Counted from the stretch's first letter, positions 16,831 through 26,518 are shown. The stretch: DNA of 64,000 nt from Paenibacillus endoradicis (GCF_024721975.1 NZ_JANQBB010000008.1:124001-188000), one strand, 5' to 3'. Notes: generated by a model from the sequence alone, not told the origin. Numbers and translations are program-made.

Positions 16831-16877
16831 AAATCTCCATGATTAAAGCTATTGCTTTAATCATGGAGATTTTTTTA
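16831..16877 (+). terminator. Strong terminator after the stalk/ankyrin gene
   Basis: Perfect 18-bp stem (AAATCTCCATGATTAAAG, 16831-16848; partner 16855-16872) with a 6-base loop and a run of seven T. Confidence 0.92.
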
Positions 16878-17015
16878 AAAATAGCTTCATAGTGCAACAA
16901 ACGCTGCTAATTTTCGTTTGTTATTACAAGTACTTACTTATGATTGATTATGTCTGAATGGTAGTATGATAGGTGGTTTCTAAGTCACATTATAACCATT
17001 TCAGTGGAGGGAAAT

Positions 17016-17546
17016 ATGGCAACAAGGGTTTGTTTATTTTTGGAAGAAAAAGAACATGTACTGGAGGCATGGGAGGATGCAAATCTTGAAATTAAGCGTT
17101 GCGTAGATAAGCACCGGATAACGGTCCTTCCAGGACGAAATTCCAACCATGCTGATGTTGAAGTGAATTGTGAAAGTATAGAACTGACGCTGAAGTTTAG
17201 CCTGCGCGATTTGTGGCAGGAAAAGTCGTTGATGCTTGCATCGATCAATCAAAGCGTTGTTTACGATACAGATGATGAAAATTTTGACTACGGGGATACT
17301 ATTCCACCGTTTGGAGTTATAGAGCTATTTGGAATTGGATTCAAGCGAGGGGAAGCAACAACTGAAGCTGAAGTTGAGGCGTTTTTCTTATTGCTCAATC
17401 ATTTTCTACTAAAGCATTTTATGATGTACGTCTTTCTTGAAAGTGAGATACAGTCGGTTCTTCCATATATGATAGAATGGACCAGCAGTTTAAAAGAGTT
17501 TTCTCATAATGGAGTAAAAGGCTACCGGGTAGCCAATTTCGGATAA
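17016..17546 (+). CDS. Hypothetical protein, 176 residues
   Basis: I do not recognise the family. It is acidic, has no signal peptide and one moderately hydrophobic stretch near residues 125-145 (FLLLNHFLLKHFMMYVFLE). Start ATG follows GTGGAGGG. It lies 100 bases before the LRR gene on the same strand and could be co-transcribed. Size, acidity and the mixed accessory context would fit an immunity-type protein, but no toxin gene is visible, so that is only a thought. Confidence 0.7.
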   Translation: MATRVCLFLEEKEHVLEAWEDANLEIKRCVDKHRITVLPGRNSNHADVEVNCESIELTLKFSLRDLWQEKSLMLASINQSVVYDTDDENFDYGDTIPPFGVIELFGIGFKRGEATTEAEVEAFFLLLNHFLLKHFMMYVFLESEIQSVLPYMIEWTSSLKEFSHNGVKGYRVANFG

Positions 17547-17647
17547 GTTGAGATAGCTCTTGATTTACCTAAGAATGATAGTTCCAATTAGAGGAGTTAT
17601 ACCATTAGAAATATCATCTACTTCCAATGGGAATGGAGGCTTATGGG

Positions 17648-18700
17648 ATGAGAATGTATACAGATCCTAGAGGCGAAGCTTACAATCAAGTGATAGATTT
17701 GGCAATACAGAACTCAGAATGCTTTGTGCTCAAGGGGAAAATTCCGGCAAATGCGGTTAGTAGAAATTACACAAGCGTATTGGAAGCTTTGAAACCTTAC
17801 TTAGTGAAGACAATCGCAATCGAAGAGGATGATATGGATGAAGTCAAACTAATAAGTAACACCTATCGCAGTAATGCTTTTTACACCGCGGAATCCTACA
17901 ATTTTTACAAATGCTGCGCAGACAGCGGGAACATACTGAAGCAAATGGCAAATCGACTGTCAGATTGGATTTATCCTAACCTGCCCGAAGACTTATGTTT
18001 CGTTAAGGAAGGTGGCGGAGACTACCTTTACTCGATTGTACATGAGCATATGTACGGTATGGAAGTAACTGAGGAAGAAGCAATCGAACTAATGGATCGA
18101 ATAACAGGGCTTTTTCTGAAATTAGAGGCTCATCGTGACCTTGATCGTCTGCTAGATGATGCGATTAAGCATCGAACCGACTGGTTGTATATAAGTGGAC
18201 ATGGGCTGACAACGTTACCTGAGAAAATTCAGTACCTTACAGAATTGCGTGATCTAGAAATTTTCGAACAGGATCTTTATCGTCTACCTGAAGCGCTGTT
18301 CGAGTTAAGTAAGCTTGAACGCTTGAAAATTATGACGGCGGATTTGGAGAGCATTCCCGCATCCATATCCAAACTGAAGAACCTGAAGGAACTTTCTATC
18401 CAATGTGCGAGTTCAGATCGCCCGGCTCCCAGATTTCGGGTCAAGCCGAAGGAAGAGATCAGTCTAAACTGCATTCCATCAGAGATTGGAGAGCTGGAAC
18501 AACTCGAACAGCTTACGATTCAATACACTTCGATCCATGAGTTACCACCTGAGCTAGAAAAGCTGAAGCATTTGCGAATCTTGAACTTAGAAATATGTAT
18601 GATCAATAAGAAACCCAATTTTCTTAATAATATGAAGCAACTAGAATACATAAATGTTTCACAGAATTCTTCATTGAAAATAATTGAAATAGAATGGTAG
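17648..18700 (+). CDS. Leucine-rich-repeat protein, cytoplasmic
   Basis: 350 residues. The N-terminal half (about 1-180) is unrecognised. The C-terminal part has leucine-rich repeats with the bacterial LxxLxxLP spacing (LPEKIQYLTELRDLEI, LPEALFELSKLERLKI, IPASISKLKNLKELSI, IPSEIGELEQLEQLTI, LPPELEKLKHLRILNL). No signal peptide, so it is probably an intracellular binding protein. I chose the ATG at 17648 because GGAGG lies 8 bases before it; the ATG at 17627 has no ribosome site. Neighbours give no clear function. Confidence 0.78.
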   Translation: MRMYTDPRGEAYNQVIDLAIQNSECFVLKGKIPANAVSRNYTSVLEALKPYLVKTIAIEEDDMDEVKLISNTYRSNAFYTAESYNFYKCCADSGNILKQMANRLSDWIYPNLPEDLCFVKEGGGDYLYSIVHEHMYGMEVTEEEAIELMDRITGLFLKLEAHRDLDRLLDDAIKHRTDWLYISGHGLTTLPEKIQYLTELRDLEIFEQDLYRLPEALFELSKLERLKIMTADLESIPASISKLKNLKELSIQCASSDRPAPRFRVKPKEEISLNCIPSEIGELEQLEQLTIQYTSIHELPPELEKLKHLRILNLEICMINKKPNFLNNMKQLEYINVSQNSSLKIIEIEW

Positions 18701-18755
18701 TTTAAGGGATGGACAAACATACTATCATGAACAACAGATGACGGGAGTTAGTGTA

Positions 18756-18949
18756 ATGAAAATTAGTAAACACAATGCGGAACATTATATTTGGGGAGAC
18801 ATTTGTGATGGTTGGCATTTAGTTAAAGAAAGGGTGTCGAGGTTCCCCCTCTGACACCACATCAAATGTTTAATAAATCACAAGAAGAAATTGAATTCCT
18901 AGTAATTTCTCAACCGAATAGTAAAGGTGATAGGGTCATAGTAGATTAA
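18756..18949 (+). pseudogene. Broken cupin-domain gene with internal deletion
   Basis: The first 25 or so codons read MKISKHNAEHYIWGDICDGWHLVKE, the N-terminus of a small cupin family. The next frame then reads GVEVPPLTPHQMFNKSQEE...FLVISQPNSKGDRVIVD to a stop at 18949, the C-terminus of the same family. The middle of the cupin barrel, including the metal-binding HxH box, is missing and the halves are out of frame. A GGGAG ribosome site is still present, so the loss is probably recent. Confidence 0.8.
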
Positions 18950-18974
18950 ACTAACCGTGAGCCATTCCGATTTG

Positions 18975-19000
18975 AACCCGCATAAACTGCGGGTTTTCTT
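18975..19000. terminator. Terminator between the cupin relic and the Rrf2 gene
   Basis: AACCCGC, 7-base loop, GCGGGTT, then TTCTT. Between convergent units, it can serve the forward strand best. Confidence 0.75.
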
Positions 19001-19004
19001 ACGA

Positions 19005-19427
19005 TTACTTTAACGTAAGCATTATATCTTCAATTGTATATCTCCGCAAAACCTTACTATATTCATTTTCTGATTCAACAATTATTTGGGAGATTAATTG
19101 ATCTGTTTTATTCTCAATTAATTTTTGTTCCTTTATATAACTATCTTTTACTAATGCCAAATAAACATCATAGATAGTTGTATCTGATGGTTGGACTATA
19201 AGTTTATAACCTCCGTAACGACCTCCAATTGCAGTAATGAACTGCTCTTTCATCAATTTTGCTAATACTTTACGAATAAAACTGGACTCAATGTCAAATT
19301 TTTTAGCAAGTTCATTACTTGAAACAAGTTTGTCTGAGTCAGCCAAAACTGCTAAAGATTTTATAGCTGTATTAAACCAAGTGGGACCTAAATCACCATA
19401 TTGTGCAACTTCCTGCAAAACAAACAC
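19005..19427 (-). CDS. Rrf2-family transcriptional regulator (YwnA type, no Fe-S cysteines)
   Basis: 140 residues. Winged helix with the Rrf2 signature AIKSLAVLA ... SSNELAKKF ... IRKVLAKLMKEQFI ... GGRYGGYKL at about residues 22-75. It has no cysteine triad, so it is the non-iron-sulfur YwnA-like branch, whose members respond to thiol or other chemical stress. Start is taken as the GTG at 19427; AAAGGA is close by but its spacing is short, so the start is uncertain by a few codons. It is divergent from the SDR gene and a 13-bp perfect palindrome lies between them, so autoregulation and repression of the SDR gene are likely. Confidence 0.82.
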   Translation of the reverse strand: MFVLQEVAQYGDLGPTWFNTAIKSLAVLADSDKLVSSNELAKKFDIESSFIRKVLAKLMKEQFITAIGGRYGGYKLIVQPSDTTIYDVYLALVKDSYIKEQKLIENKTDQLISQIIVESENEYSKVLRRYTIEDIMLTLK

Positions 19428-19511
19428 GTCCTTTGTTCCTAATATAAAATAAGCGGATTCTACTTTTATATAGTAATAGCGATTACTCCAACAAAAATAT
19501 TAAAATTTAAT

Positions 19512-19569
19512 TTGACTATTTACAAGCATTATACTAAATTTTAATTGTGATATAAAATCACAATTAAAA
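19512..19569 (+). promoter_or_regulatory. SDR-gene promoter with Rrf2-type palindromic operator
   Basis: TTGACT at 19512-19517 and TAAATT at 19535-19540 (17-bp spacer) form a plausible promoter. Directly after and overlapping it is TTTTAATTGTGAT (19539-19551), 5-nt centre, ATCACAATTAAAA (19557-19569), perfect over 13 bp. Binding by the adjacent Rrf2 protein is inferred. Confidence 0.65.
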
Positions 19570-19584
19570 TCAGGAGGCATATTA

Positions 19585-20343
19585 ATGGGACGATTAGATA
19601 ATAAAGTAGCGATTATTACAGGTGCAGCTAGTGGTATGGGATTAGCTGCTGTTCAGTTATTTGCGAAAGAAGGAGCAAAAGTTGTTGCAACTGATATCGC
19701 AGTTGAGCAATTAGAAAAAGCGATCTCAACACTCGAAGGTGACATTATTACTTTCGCATTAGATGTATCTTCTGAACAACAATGGAAAGATGTTAGCGAA
19801 CAAGCGAAAGTAGAATTTGGGAAGATAGATATTTTAATTAATAATGCGGGTGTATCTGTTCATAAAGGATTGTTAGATGAGGACTTAGAAGGCTGGAATC
19901 GAGCAATTAACTTAAACCTTACTTCCGTATTTTTAGGTATGAAAACAGTGATTCCTTATATGCAACAAAATAATAAAGGTTCCATCGTTAACTGTGTTTC
20001 ATTAGCAGCTATTATTGGTAGTGCAGACAATGGTGCTGCGGCATATAGCGCTGCAAAAGGTGGCGTTCGTGCCCTTTCGAAACATGCTGCAATTAACTAT
20101 GCAAAAGATAATATTCGAGTAAATTCAATATATCCAGGTGCTATCTTAACAGGAGCAGCACAAAAATATGGAGTAACATCTGCTGAACAACTAGGTAATG
20201 CATTTAAAAATACGATTCCTCTTCCTCCACATGCGGGTGAAGCGATAGATATTGCAAATGGCTATTTATATTTAGCGTCTGATGAATCCAAATTTGTAAC
20301 AGGCGAAGAATTAATCATTGATGGCGGTTGGAGTACACATTAA
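19585..20343 (+). CDS. Short-chain dehydrogenase/reductase
   Basis: Classical NAD(P)-dependent SDR of 252 residues. Cofactor motif TGAASGMG at residues 12-19, structural NNAG at about 87-90, and catalytic Ser139, Tyr154 and Lys158 (YSAAK). An aspartate near the end of beta-2 (ATDIA) favours NAD(H). Substrate cannot be read from sequence; automatic labels for such proteins include glucose or cyclopentanol dehydrogenase, neither of which I support. Divergent from the Rrf2 regulator, which probably represses it until a chemical stress signal appears. Start follows CAGGAGG. Confidence 0.88.
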   Translation: MGRLDNKVAIITGAASGMGLAAVQLFAKEGAKVVATDIAVEQLEKAISTLEGDIITFALDVSSEQQWKDVSEQAKVEFGKIDILINNAGVSVHKGLLDEDLEGWNRAINLNLTSVFLGMKTVIPYMQQNNKGSIVNCVSLAAIIGSADNGAAAYSAAKGGVRALSKHAAINYAKDNIRVNSIYPGAILTGAAQKYGVTSAEQLGNAFKNTIPLPPHAGEAIDIANGYLYLASDESKFVTGEELIIDGGWSTH

Positions 20344-20382
20344 TAATTAGTGATAGCTTAATGGATTTGCTAAAAAGAATAT

Positions 20383-20424
20383 AACCCGAAAGTCTTGAAT
20401 ATTCTAAGATTTTCGGGTTTTTTA
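20383..20424 (+). terminator. Terminator of the SDR gene
   Basis: AACCCGAAAGTCTT paired with AAGATTTTCGGGTT across a 9-base loop, then TTTTTT. Confidence 0.88.
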
Positions 20425-20545
20425 GTTAGTGCAATAGTAGTTGATAAGATCAAGGTATGCCACTATGAGTTGAAACCTTTTAATAATGAAAGTCGTTATA
20501 CGTTATATTGAGAGCGCTATTATGTAATTTGGAGGAGGCGTTAAA

Positions 20546-21487
20546 ATGTCTGAGTTAGATTTTGAGAATTTTACGGTATTAAAAGAGCGTATGTATCAGT
20601 TGTCCAAAGTCGAGCGGAATCGGGAAGAGTTACTAAAACGTATCAGAGAGCATGAATCGCTCATTGTAAAGCTTGAAGTGGAGCTAGTAATGGAGCAAGA
20701 GGACGTTGATAAGTTGACGCGCATGTCTTTAACGAATTTATTTCATACTATTTTGCGGAGTAAAGAGGAGCAACTTGAACTTGAACGTCAACAGGAGTTG
20801 ATAGCAACACTTAAGCTTCAGGAAGCGAAACAAAGTCTCAAGGAACTTAAGGAGGACCTACTAGAGATTGGTCATCAACTTGCTAGCCTTTCCACCGCAC
20901 ATTCTGATTACAATCAGCTGATGTTAAAGAAGGAAGCGGCGCTGCGTAATTCGCCACTTGCTGTTCATGAGCTGGAAGAGATGGAAAGTCAAATTTCACA
21001 TAAAAGCTTGTTACTCAAAGAGATCGGAGAAGCTTTGTCAGCAGGGAGAGGCGTCATTTCTTCTTTATCCTATGCCTCGGAGCAATTGGGAAAAGCGGAG
21101 AATTGGGGAAATTGGGATATGTGGGCCAATGGTGGGTTGATAAGTACGCATATAAAGCACGGTCATATAGATAATGCGAGAATATCTATCCATAATGCCA
21201 ATCGCCAGCTGCAAGTTTTTCATAAAGAGCTTGCAGATCTACAAAGGTCGACGGACATTCATATCGATATAAGTGGGACGCTTAAAATGGCAGATTATTG
21301 GTTCGATGGCTTGATCACAGACTGGCTCGTTCAGGGTCGAATTAAAGGTGCTCAAGATCAAGTATTAGAAGCGATTCATAAGATTAGAATGGTAGTGAAT
21401 ACACTTGAAGCAGATTATCGCAATGCAGACAGAGAGTTAACTGATTCAAAAGCAAAGCGTATTGCTTGGATAGAGGCAGCTCAATAA
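20546..21487 (+). CDS. Coiled-coil protein, 313 residues, function unknown
   Basis: Cytoplasmic, charged, mostly helical protein. Residues about 12-125 have long heptad stretches rich in Glu, Leu and Lys; a Gly/Trp-rich hinge (ENWGNWDMWANGG) at about 185-197 is followed by more helix. I recall similar uncharacterised proteins in Bacilli but cannot name a family. GGAGGAGG lies 7 bases before the ATG. It stands alone between a terminator and a long AT-rich gap. Confidence 0.75.
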   Translation: MSELDFENFTVLKERMYQLSKVERNREELLKRIREHESLIVKLEVELVMEQEDVDKLTRMSLTNLFHTILRSKEEQLELERQQELIATLKLQEAKQSLKELKEDLLEIGHQLASLSTAHSDYNQLMLKKEAALRNSPLAVHELEEMESQISHKSLLLKEIGEALSAGRGVISSLSYASEQLGKAENWGNWDMWANGGLISTHIKHGHIDNARISIHNANRQLQVFHKELADLQRSTDIHIDISGTLKMADYWFDGLITDWLVQGRIKGAQDQVLEAIHKIRMVVNTLEADYRNADRELTDSKAKRIAWIEAAQ

Positions 21488-21817
21488 TGAAATTTATTAT
21501 GTTATAAATAATTGATTGAACGATTGCATGAAATTGTGAAAAATTACAAAACAGTCATTACTATACGATTCGACAAAAATACAATTTTTATTATTTTTGA
21601 CCAATTATGCTACTCATATTGGTTAAGGTAACAAGTTCAACCTTAGATCAGTACATATAGTTGTAAATTTAACGATGTGCCACTTATTATTATAAAAATG
21701 ATACATGTCATCACAAAAAAGCAGCGTACTTTCTACTTTATAACCTCTATATACTATGATTGTATTCAAGATTCTTGAGTACTATAAATTTGGGATAGCC
21801 AATATGGAGGTAAATGA
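21488..21817. other. 330-base AT-rich gap
   Basis: No open frame, clear hairpin or good promoter pair is visible. The probable promoter of the large SLH protein must lie here; the best ribosome site is the TGGAGG at about 21805. Confidence 0.5.
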
Positions 21818-24800
21818 ATGACTAGAAGACAGAAAATATTGTCGATCGTTACAGCATTAGCAGTTACGACAAGTTTGTTCTCAATACAACCAGCTATTAC
21901 TCAAGCGGCAGACGCTCCAAATTCTGAAAGCGGTGCCAATGGCAGCGTTTTTGGACCCAATGTTTTTGTGTTTGACCCAACTATGGATAATACTAAAATT
22001 CAAGCAGATGTTACGGCAGTATTTACTCAACAGGAAAGTAATGAATTTGGCAATGAAAGGTATGCGCTATTGTTTAAACCTGGAACCTATAACGATGTAA
22101 ATGTAAAAGTAGGGTTCTATACACAGGCGGCAGGTTTGGGTCAAAATCCCGATGATGTACATGTCAATACGCTCAACACAGATGCGAAATGGGATAATGG
22201 TAATGCCACTAGAAATTTTTGGCGAGGCGTGGAGAACTTATCCTATGGAAAACCAACAGAGGACGCATTTTTTGCAGTTTCTCAAGCGGCACCAATGCGC
22301 CGTGTACATGTGAAATCAAAGGCTCTTCTGCTTTTCGATTTTGATCCATGGTGGAATGCTGGCTGGGCAAGTGGAGGATACATAGCAGATTCCAAGATTG
22401 ATGGAAATATTGTTCCAGGATCTCAGCAGCAATTTTTCTCGCGTAATAATGATTACAGAAAATGGGATGGTTCATTATGGAATATGGTATTAGTTGGTGA
22501 TAAAAATCCACAGCCTAACACGTTCCCATCTCCAGCTATTACTACGATCGAAAAAGCACCAGTTATAAAGGAAAAGCCTTATCTCTACATGGAAGGTTCA
22601 GATTATAAAGTATTTGTTCCATCTTTGCAGAAAGATCGCAAAGGGGTTAGTTGGGAGAATGGCACTACGCCAGGTACATCAAGAGATGTTGCTTCAGATT
22701 TCTACATTGCACAGCCAGGTGTAAGTGCATCAACAATTAATGCGCAGCTGAACAATGGAAAAAGCCTAATTTTCACTCCAGGCATTTATCATTTCGATGA
22801 TACTATTAATGTCACGAAACCGAACACAGTTGTCTTAGGTCTAGGATTAGCGACGATCGAGGAAGATACAGGAAAAGTTGCAATGAAGGTAGCAGATGAA
22901 GAAGGAATAGTTATTTCAGGATTGATGTTCGAAGCTTCATTAATTAAATCCACCTCATTGCTAGAGGTTGGATCTGGGAAGAATACGGAAGATCATTCGG
23001 CTAATCCGATACTTCTTTCTGATTTGTTTTTCAGAGTTGGTGGAACTGATGCTGGAACGACAGATATTTGTCTTATTATTAACAGTAATAACGTAATTGG
23101 TGATCATTTCTGGATATGGCGAGCAGATCATGGAGATGGATCAGGATGGGATAGCAATATTAGCAAAAATGGGCTAGTTGTTAACGGTGATGATGTTACA
23201 ATATATGGCTTGTTCAACGAACATCACGAGGAGTATCAAACTTTATGGAATGGTAATGGTGGACGTGTATATTTCTATCAGTCCGAGATCCCTTATGATC
23301 CTCCCACTCAAGATAGATATATGAGCCATAATGGAACAGTGAATGGATATGCTGCTTATAAGGTAGCAGATCACGTAACGACACATGAAGCATGGGGGCT
23401 AGGTGTTTATGCTAACTTCACTGCTGGTCCAGTGAAGCTGCAAAACGCAATTGAAGTGCCGAAAGTGGAAGGAGTAATTCTTCACTCCTTAACTACAGTA
23501 TTTCTAAGCGGGATAGAAGGTAGCGGAATAACCCATATCGTGAATGATACAGGAGAAAGTCTTTATTCGCATTCGCCTATGACCAGGACGATGACAACTT
23601 ATACTAGTGGGGATACACAAGCGCCTACCACGCCTGAAAATGTTATAGCTACTACCATTTCAGGCAGTCAAATTAACCTAACTTGGGATGCATCTACCGA
23701 TAATTCAGGGGTTGACGCCTATGATATTTATCGTAACGGTAAGAAGATCGTTTCCACGGCTGTAACTCAATATAACGACTCAGGTCTTAATGCCGAAAAA
23801 GAATATACTTATACGATTATTGCAAGAGACTCATTTGGAAATCAATCTGCAAGCAGTACCCCTGTCAGTGCAACGACAACTAAATTGTGGACTGAGATTA
23901 GTAAATACGGTTGGTCAGTGTTGGCTTCACATAATAATGGTGAGAACAATGCTAATTCTGCAAAAATTATTGATGGTAACGCAAGCAATCTTTGGGAGAG
24001 CGGCACGGGGATGGTTGAAGGTATGAATTTCATAGTGGATATGAATGAGCCAAGAAGTTTTGGTAGAGTTGTCTTCCAATCAGCTGGAAATGACTATGCC
24101 CGAGGATTTTCCGTCTCTGTTTCAGATGATGGAAATGACTGGGGACTTCCAGTAGCTACTGGTACAGATGCCAATGCGGTGATCAAAGCAGGCAGCGACG
24201 CTACATTCACAGTAGATTTTAATACGGTAACAGCTAGATACGTGAAAGTTGAACTAACAGTACCATTTACATCGAATTGGTGGAAAATTAATGAATTCAG
24301 TGTCTATACAGACAAAGAAAAGCCATTGAATAGAGATGGTTGGGAGGCAATCACCGAACTGGGGAGTGCAGATGCTAATAAATTAATAGATGGAAATATG
24401 GCTACTCGCTGGTCTGCTGGTACACCGATGATTCCAGGTCAATCGATCATTATCGATATGAAAAATGAACAAAACTTCAATAAGATTATTATGGATTCCA
24501 CAGGCAGTAATAACGACTATGCCCGAAGCTATGAAATCTACGTATCAAATGACGGAGAAGATTGGGGTACTCCAATTGTGAACAATACAGCAACTGGGCC
24601 TGTCATTCACTCCGACTTTACAGATCAAGATGCTCGTTATATTAAGATCGTACAAATGGGTACCAATTCAGGTTGGTGGTCGATTTATGAAATCAGTGTG
24701 TTCAGGGATGCTACGAATCCTGTCATAGTATCAAGTATCAGTGTAGTTGGAACTGGTGGAGCGGATGTGATTACAACCAAAGTTGGAACGCTCCAAATGT

Positions 24801-26425
24801 TATCTCATGTCCTGCCTGCTTATGCAGACGAAACTTCAGTAAATTGGTCGGTTGTGAATGAAGATGGAACTATGACCGATAAAGCAACGATTAATCAAGA
24901 TGGTCTGCTAACTGCACTGAAAAATGGAATGGTGTATGTTGTTGCAACAGCATTAGATGGTTCTAATGTTGAAGGGGTTAAAGAGATTACGATTAGTGGT
25001 CAAAACCTAGTGATGAGTATTGAAGTAAGTGGATTGGGAGACGTATCGAAAATCACGACGAAATCAGGTACGCTGAATCTTTTTGCGGAAGTATTGCCAG
25101 CTGATGCTGATAATAAAGAAGTTACTTGGTCGGTTGTGAATGAAGATGGAAATGTGACCGATAAAGCTACGATTAGTGCTGATGGGGTGCTAACTGCAGT
25201 GAAGGATGGTAACGTGAAAGTCATTGCTACAGCTAATGATGGAACTGGCATTACAGGTGAGTTGATTATTTCGATTACAGGGCAAGTAAGCAGTGGGTGT
25301 CGAACAAATTGTGGCGGACAAATTACACCGCCTCCGACTCCAACCGAGACGAATAATCATGAAAAAATAATTTCAGCTGCAGATTTGAATAATGTACAGG
25401 GTGGTAATTCGGTAGTAACGCTAGGCGAAGGAAAGACAGAGGCAGTTATTCCAGTCAATTTAGCACAACAAGTAAGTCATCCTGTTGAAGTGAAAAACAA
25501 TGGAATCTCAATTATTATTCCTTCAGCAGTAATTAAAGAACTGGCAGGAAAGTTGCAAGGGGATACAACTGATTCCAATATCATCTTGCGGGTTACGCCA
25601 GATCCGACTAGTGATTTTATTTACAATCTTGACCTGATCTTACGAGACAGGGATGGGAAAGAAACGAAGTTAAGCATATTTCCAGAACCGATAAGTTTAG
25701 TAATACATTACGACGATACTAAACTGGATAAAGATCTGATCGGTGTGTACTACTATAATGAAGCTCTCAAAGAATGGGAATATATTGGTGGTAAGGTCGA
25801 TGATAGCAAACATATCATTTCAGCAGATGTTACACATTTTAGTAAGTATGGTGTGAGGGAGTATAACAAAGTTTTCACTGACGTACCAACGACACACTGG
25901 GCATATCATGCGTTGAAGGTTCTTTCGGCTAGACATATTGTCAGCGGTGTTTCAGCAACTGAGTTTAGTCCGAGCGGCATTACGACTCGTGCAGAGTTCG
26001 TCGCATTACTGACGAGATCGCTTGGATTACAAGCATCCAAGGAGAATAAACAGTTCTCTGATGTGAATACAACGGATTGGTTTGCGAAGGATGTTGCTAC
26101 CGCTTATGAAGCTGGATTGATCCGAGGTGTAACGGAGACGAAATTCGCGCCTAATTCTACAATCACAAGAGAAGAAATGGCGATACTGATGGTTCGTGCA
26201 TATGAATATGTCAATGGCAAGCAAACATCAGGAGAGAATCATTTGACAGTACTGCATGACCAAGGGCAAATATCTTCATGGGCAAATGCTGGAGTTAATT
26301 CAGCGATAGAATTGGGATTAATGAAAGGGAAATCTACTTCAATCTTTGCTCCACAAGAGCGTGCAACTAGAGCAGAAGCAGCTCAAGCGATGTTCAATCT
26401 GTTGAAGCTAATAGATGTAGACTAA
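21818..26425 (+). CDS. SLH-anchored surface protein: beta-helix, FN3, two F5/8C, two Ig-like and three SLH domains
   Basis: 1535 residues. Signal peptide 1-30. Residues about 35-590 look like a right-handed parallel beta-helix of the GH55 / pectate-lyase-like type, with a PGVSASTINAQLNNGKSLIFTPG-type block where polysaccharide-acting helices begin; the enzyme class is uncertain. Then fibronectin III (about 597-687), two discoidin/F5-8C sugar-binding modules (689-832 and 837-965), two Ig-like group 2 repeats (969-1062 and 1064-1158), a Cys/Pro/Thr linker, an unassigned domain (1182-1350) and three SLH domains (from about 1352, 1412 and 1480), which hold it on the wall through pyruvylated polymer. 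Probably binds or cuts a polysaccharide at the cell surface. A hairpin follows the stop. Confidence 0.82.
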   Translation: MTRRQKILSIVTALAVTTSLFSIQPAITQAADAPNSESGANGSVFGPNVFVFDPTMDNTKIQADVTAVFTQQESNEFGNERYALLFKPGTYNDVNVKVGFYTQAAGLGQNPDDVHVNTLNTDAKWDNGNATRNFWRGVENLSYGKPTEDAFFAVSQAAPMRRVHVKSKALLLFDFDPWWNAGWASGGYIADSKIDGNIVPGSQQQFFSRNNDYRKWDGSLWNMVLVGDKNPQPNTFPSPAITTIEKAPVIKEKPYLYMEGSDYKVFVPSLQKDRKGVSWENGTTPGTSRDVASDFYIAQPGVSASTINAQLNNGKSLIFTPGIYHFDDTINVTKPNTVVLGLGLATIEEDTGKVAMKVADEEGIVISGLMFEASLIKSTSLLEVGSGKNTEDHSANPILLSDLFFRVGGTDAGTTDICLIINSNNVIGDHFWIWRADHGDGSGWDSNISKNGLVVNGDDVTIYGLFNEHHEEYQTLWNGNGGRVYFYQSEIPYDPPTQDRYMSHNGTVNGYAAYKVADHVTTHEAWGLGVYANFTAGPVKLQNAIEVPKVEGVILHSLTTVFLSGIEGSGITHIVNDTGESLYSHSPMTRTMTTYTSGDTQAPTTPENVIATTISGSQINLTWDASTDNSGVDAYDIYRNGKKIVSTAVTQYNDSGLNAEKEYTYTIIARDSFGNQSASSTPVSATTTKLWTEISKYGWSVLASHNNGENNANSAKIIDGNASNLWESGTGMVEGMNFIVDMNEPRSFGRVVFQSAGNDYARGFSVSVSDDGNDWGLPVATGTDANAVIKAGSDATFTVDFNTVTARYVKVELTVPFTSNWWKINEFSVYTDKEKPLNRDGWEAITELGSADANKLIDGNMATRWSAGTPMIPGQSIIIDMKNEQNFNKIIMDSTGSNNDYARSYEIYVSNDGEDWGTPIVNNTATGPVIHSDFTDQDARYIKIVQMGTNSGWWSIYEISVFRDATNPVIVSSISVVGTGGADVITTKVGTLQMLSHVLPAYADETSVNWSVVNEDGTMTDKATINQDGLLTALKNGMVYVVATALDGSNVEGVKEITISGQNLVMSIEVSGLGDVSKITTKSGTLNLFAEVLPADADNKEVTWSVVNEDGNVTDKATISADGVLTAVKDGNVKVIATANDGTGITGELIISITGQVSSGCRTNCGGQITPPPTPTETNNHEKIISAADLNNVQGGNSVVTLGEGKTEAVIPVNLAQQVSHPVEVKNNGISIIIPSAVIKELAGKLQGDTTDSNIILRVTPDPTSDFIYNLDLILRDRDGKETKLSIFPEPISLVIHYDDTKLDKDLIGVYYYNEALKEWEYIGGKVDDSKHIISADVTHFSKYGVREYNKVFTDVPTTHWAYHALKVLSARHIVSGVSATEFSPSGITTRAEFVALLTRSLGLQASKENKQFSDVNTTDWFAKDVATAYEAGLIRGVTETKFAPNSTITREEMAILMVRAYEYVNGKQTSGENHLTVLHDQGQISSWANAGVNSAIELGLMKGKSTSIFAPQERATRAEAAQAMFNLLKLIDVD

Positions 26426-26440
26426 AGAATAGGAAATGAT

Positions 26441-26478
26441 ACAAATGACCGAGCAACTTTAGTTGCTCGGTCATTTGT
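26441..26478. terminator. Shared hairpin between convergent genes
   Basis: Perfect 17-bp stem ACAAATGACCGAGCAAC / GTTGCTCGGTCATTTGT with a 4-base loop, between the SLH protein (+) and the YetF-like gene (-). The T-run is weak on both sides. Confidence 0.75.
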
Positions 26479-26518
26479 ATGTTCTTGTGTATTGGGATAA
26501 TTACTGATATATAAGTTT

